Origin: an uncultured Litoreibacter sp.
GTDB lineage: Bacteria; Pseudomonadota; Alphaproteobacteria; Rhodobacterales; Rhodobacteraceae
Length of the DNA stretch: 35,965 nt
Assembly (NCBI GenBank): GCA_938030665.1
Contig: CALHHY010000159.1
Location: forward strand, 1 to 35,965
Direction of reading: 5' to 3'
Made by a program: the position numbers and the translations under genes. Shown here one piece after another: positions 35,850-35,965 of this stretch; the first letter of the stretch is position 1, and each line of letters starts with the position of its first letter. The notes beneath the pieces are model-generated. The model had not been told where the DNA came from. It worked only from the letters and a program-made list of their open reading frames with translations, and ran no database searches.

Positions 35850-35965
35850 GAGTAAAGCGCCTCGGCGTGGAAGCTCATGTGATCTTCCATGAAGCTCGCC
35901 ACAAAGAAGTAGGAATGGTCATATCCCGGCTGGTACCGGATCACGGCCTGCTGTCTTTTGCTGGA
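35846..35965 (-). CDS. fghA: S-formylglutathione hydrolase, C-terminal end (cut by window edge)
   Basis: The last 39 codons and stop of a gene whose body lies to the right. The translated end includes [19 protein letters not shown], which matches the conserved C-terminus of S-formylglutathione hydrolase (esterase D type). The His of GYDHSYFF is the catalytic histidine. This enzyme releases formate from S-formylglutathione in glutathione-dependent formaldehyde oxidation. The stop overlaps the HAD start by ATGA. The assignment rests on this one motif, which is highly specific. Confidence 0.85.
   Translation of the reverse strand, partial: SSKRQQAVIRYQPGYDHSYFFVASFMEDHMSFHAEALYS

Overview
The window reads as a typical gene-dense, GC-rich alphaproteobacterial chromosome, most likely a Rhodobacteraceae member of the Roseobacter group. 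The evidence is the family-level resemblance of nearly every protein, the many 1-17 nt overlaps between neighbours, and the frequent GTG/TTG starts. I see no insertion sequence, phage gene, CRISPR array, rRNA or tRNA. There are 36 apparently intact genes, plus two genes cut by the window edges: a peptide-type ABC permease on the left and S-formylglutathione hydrolase on the right.

Left part (1-6.5 kb): an ABC permease start; divergent pip / ubiG; the leftward cluster comF-grx-nitrilase-marR, with overlapping or near-abutting genes; and rightward, an NDUFAF5-like methyltransferase-like gene coupled by ATGA to hemH. A 43-residue ORF lies on the minus strand between hemH and mutT. Next (6.5-12 kb): a leftward unit of parvulin isomerase, argJ and mutT, divergent from secA.

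Middle part (12-24 kb): two secreted proteins of envelope type (one unknown, one a phosphate-binding/OmpA fusion); the leftward map-radC pair; a rightward unit of CinA-type protein, GNAT, AhpD-like peroxidase-related protein and OmpA protein, ending in a strong bidirectional hairpin; a LysR regulator downstream of a FadH-type 2,4-dienoyl-CoA reductase; and three proteins of unknown function, one a lipoprotein next to ilvD.

Right part (24-36 kb): ilvD diverges from two tandem CPBP-family membrane proteins that lead into accD and folC. A membrane-anchored Ser/Thr kinase with a cysteine cluster converges on folC. A ZapE/AFG1-type ATPase whose Walker A lysine reads as glutamine diverges from an MFS carrier. 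The fghA-HAD-alpha/beta hydrolase unit runs leftward at the end.

The genes are mainly housekeeping: quinone, haem, arginine, branched-chain, fatty-acid and folate synthesis, secretion and protein maturation. I found no convincing new multi-gene system. The best leads are the unlisted 43-residue ORF, the Walker A substitution in the ZapE-type ATPase, the degenerate methyltransferase, the tandem CPBP pair, the PstS/OmpA pair, the kinase, and several inverted repeats in short divergent or convergent spacers.
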